Shown: one piece after another, positions 62,893-62,901 of the stretch
How the letters are laid out: each line of letters begins with the position of its first letter
How positions within the stretch are numbered: position 1 is the stretch's first letter
Assembly: GCF_025060375.1 (NCBI RefSeq)
Contig: NZ_JANXCG010000054.1
Span: 1 to 62,901, forward strand
Direction: 5' to 3'
Length of the DNA: 62,901 nt
Source: Meiothermus sp.
GTDB lineage: Bacteria > Deinococcota > Deinococci > Deinococcales > Thermaceae
Position numbers and translations under genes: made by a program
Notes under the pieces: model-generated
What the model saw: the letters and a program-made list of their open reading frames with translations, nothing else
What the model was told of the DNA's origin: nothing
Database searches by the model: none

Positions 62893-62901
62893 CCGACTAC
62901 A

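Overview
The window is GC-rich, densely packed bacterial chromosome that reads as a member of the Thermaceae (Deinococcus-Thermus), most like Meiothermus or a relative. The grounds are a free-standing 23S rRNA transcription unit with its own promoter, a LitR/LdrP carotenoid locus, a Thermus-type fatty acyl-CoA ligase, a DdrO/IrrE-like pair, and many promoters whose -10 hexamer lies 6-7 nt before the start codon (leaderless transcripts). No species call is possible from the sequence alone.

Layout. 1-95: 5' end of a 23S rRNA gene on the minus strand, with a strong promoter at 187-215. 467-10845: a PAS-GAF-EAL protein, a DUF3108-like protein, hisD, a lipoprotein, rnhB, a membrane diguanylate cyclase, a PatB/MalY-type lyase, glgA, ddl and a small membrane protein. 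10828-12894: mutM, a small unknown protein and an NAD-binding epimerase-like protein. 13037-17709: light-responsive carotenoid locus, ldrP-litR transcribed away from a methyltransferase, crtB and a CrtO-type ketolase gene. 17848-20853: a 1001-residue GAF-GAF-PAS-GGDEF-EAL protein. 20859-25342: a DegT-family aminotransferase and an LptF/LptD/LptA-like envelope operon. 25597-30151: M20 peptidase, deoD, mmsA and nitroreductase.

30148-34497 is the most interesting block: a small unknown gene diverges from ddrO - GyrI-like - irrE - Nudix - SDR, followed by folE2. 34499-41273: pckG, lacD, then rpmH-rnpA-yidD-yidC-khpB-prmC. 41376-49628: acuC/acuB, a large permease, rqcH, two ion transporters and trmK. 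49625-53062: paired YeeE/YedE genes, ndk and a SurA/PpiD-like foldase. 53105-58824: tRNA-Arg(CCG), nfi, a Tat-exported MBL hydrolase, fadD, gpsA and a SpoIIM-like protein. 58847-61626: pyrE, argC, argF. 61776-62889: an IS481-like insertion sequence with inverted repeats.

How the parts work together. The main result is a candidate DNA-damage regulon. A 5-7-5 inverted repeat (TTCTG or TTATG, 7 nt, CAGAA) occurs three times, each time with its 7-nt spacer made of one base plus the -10 hexamer. It lies over the ddrO promoter (30519-30535), the divergent small-gene promoter (30444-30460) and the promoter of the GAF-GAF-PAS-GGDEF-EAL gene (17797-17813). The geometry matches the Deinococcus RDRM operator, and the DdrO homologue keeps Leu106-Arg107, the bond that IrrE is reported to cut. 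The prediction is an IrrE/DdrO switch controlling itself, an undescribed 93-residue protein and a cyclic-di-GMP enzyme. Other candidates are a possible pseudoknot in the folE2 leader, a terminator whose stem also supplies the rnpA Shine-Dalgarno sequence, a palindrome over the YeeE/YedE promoter, and an Lpt-like operon in a lineage generally held to lack LPS.
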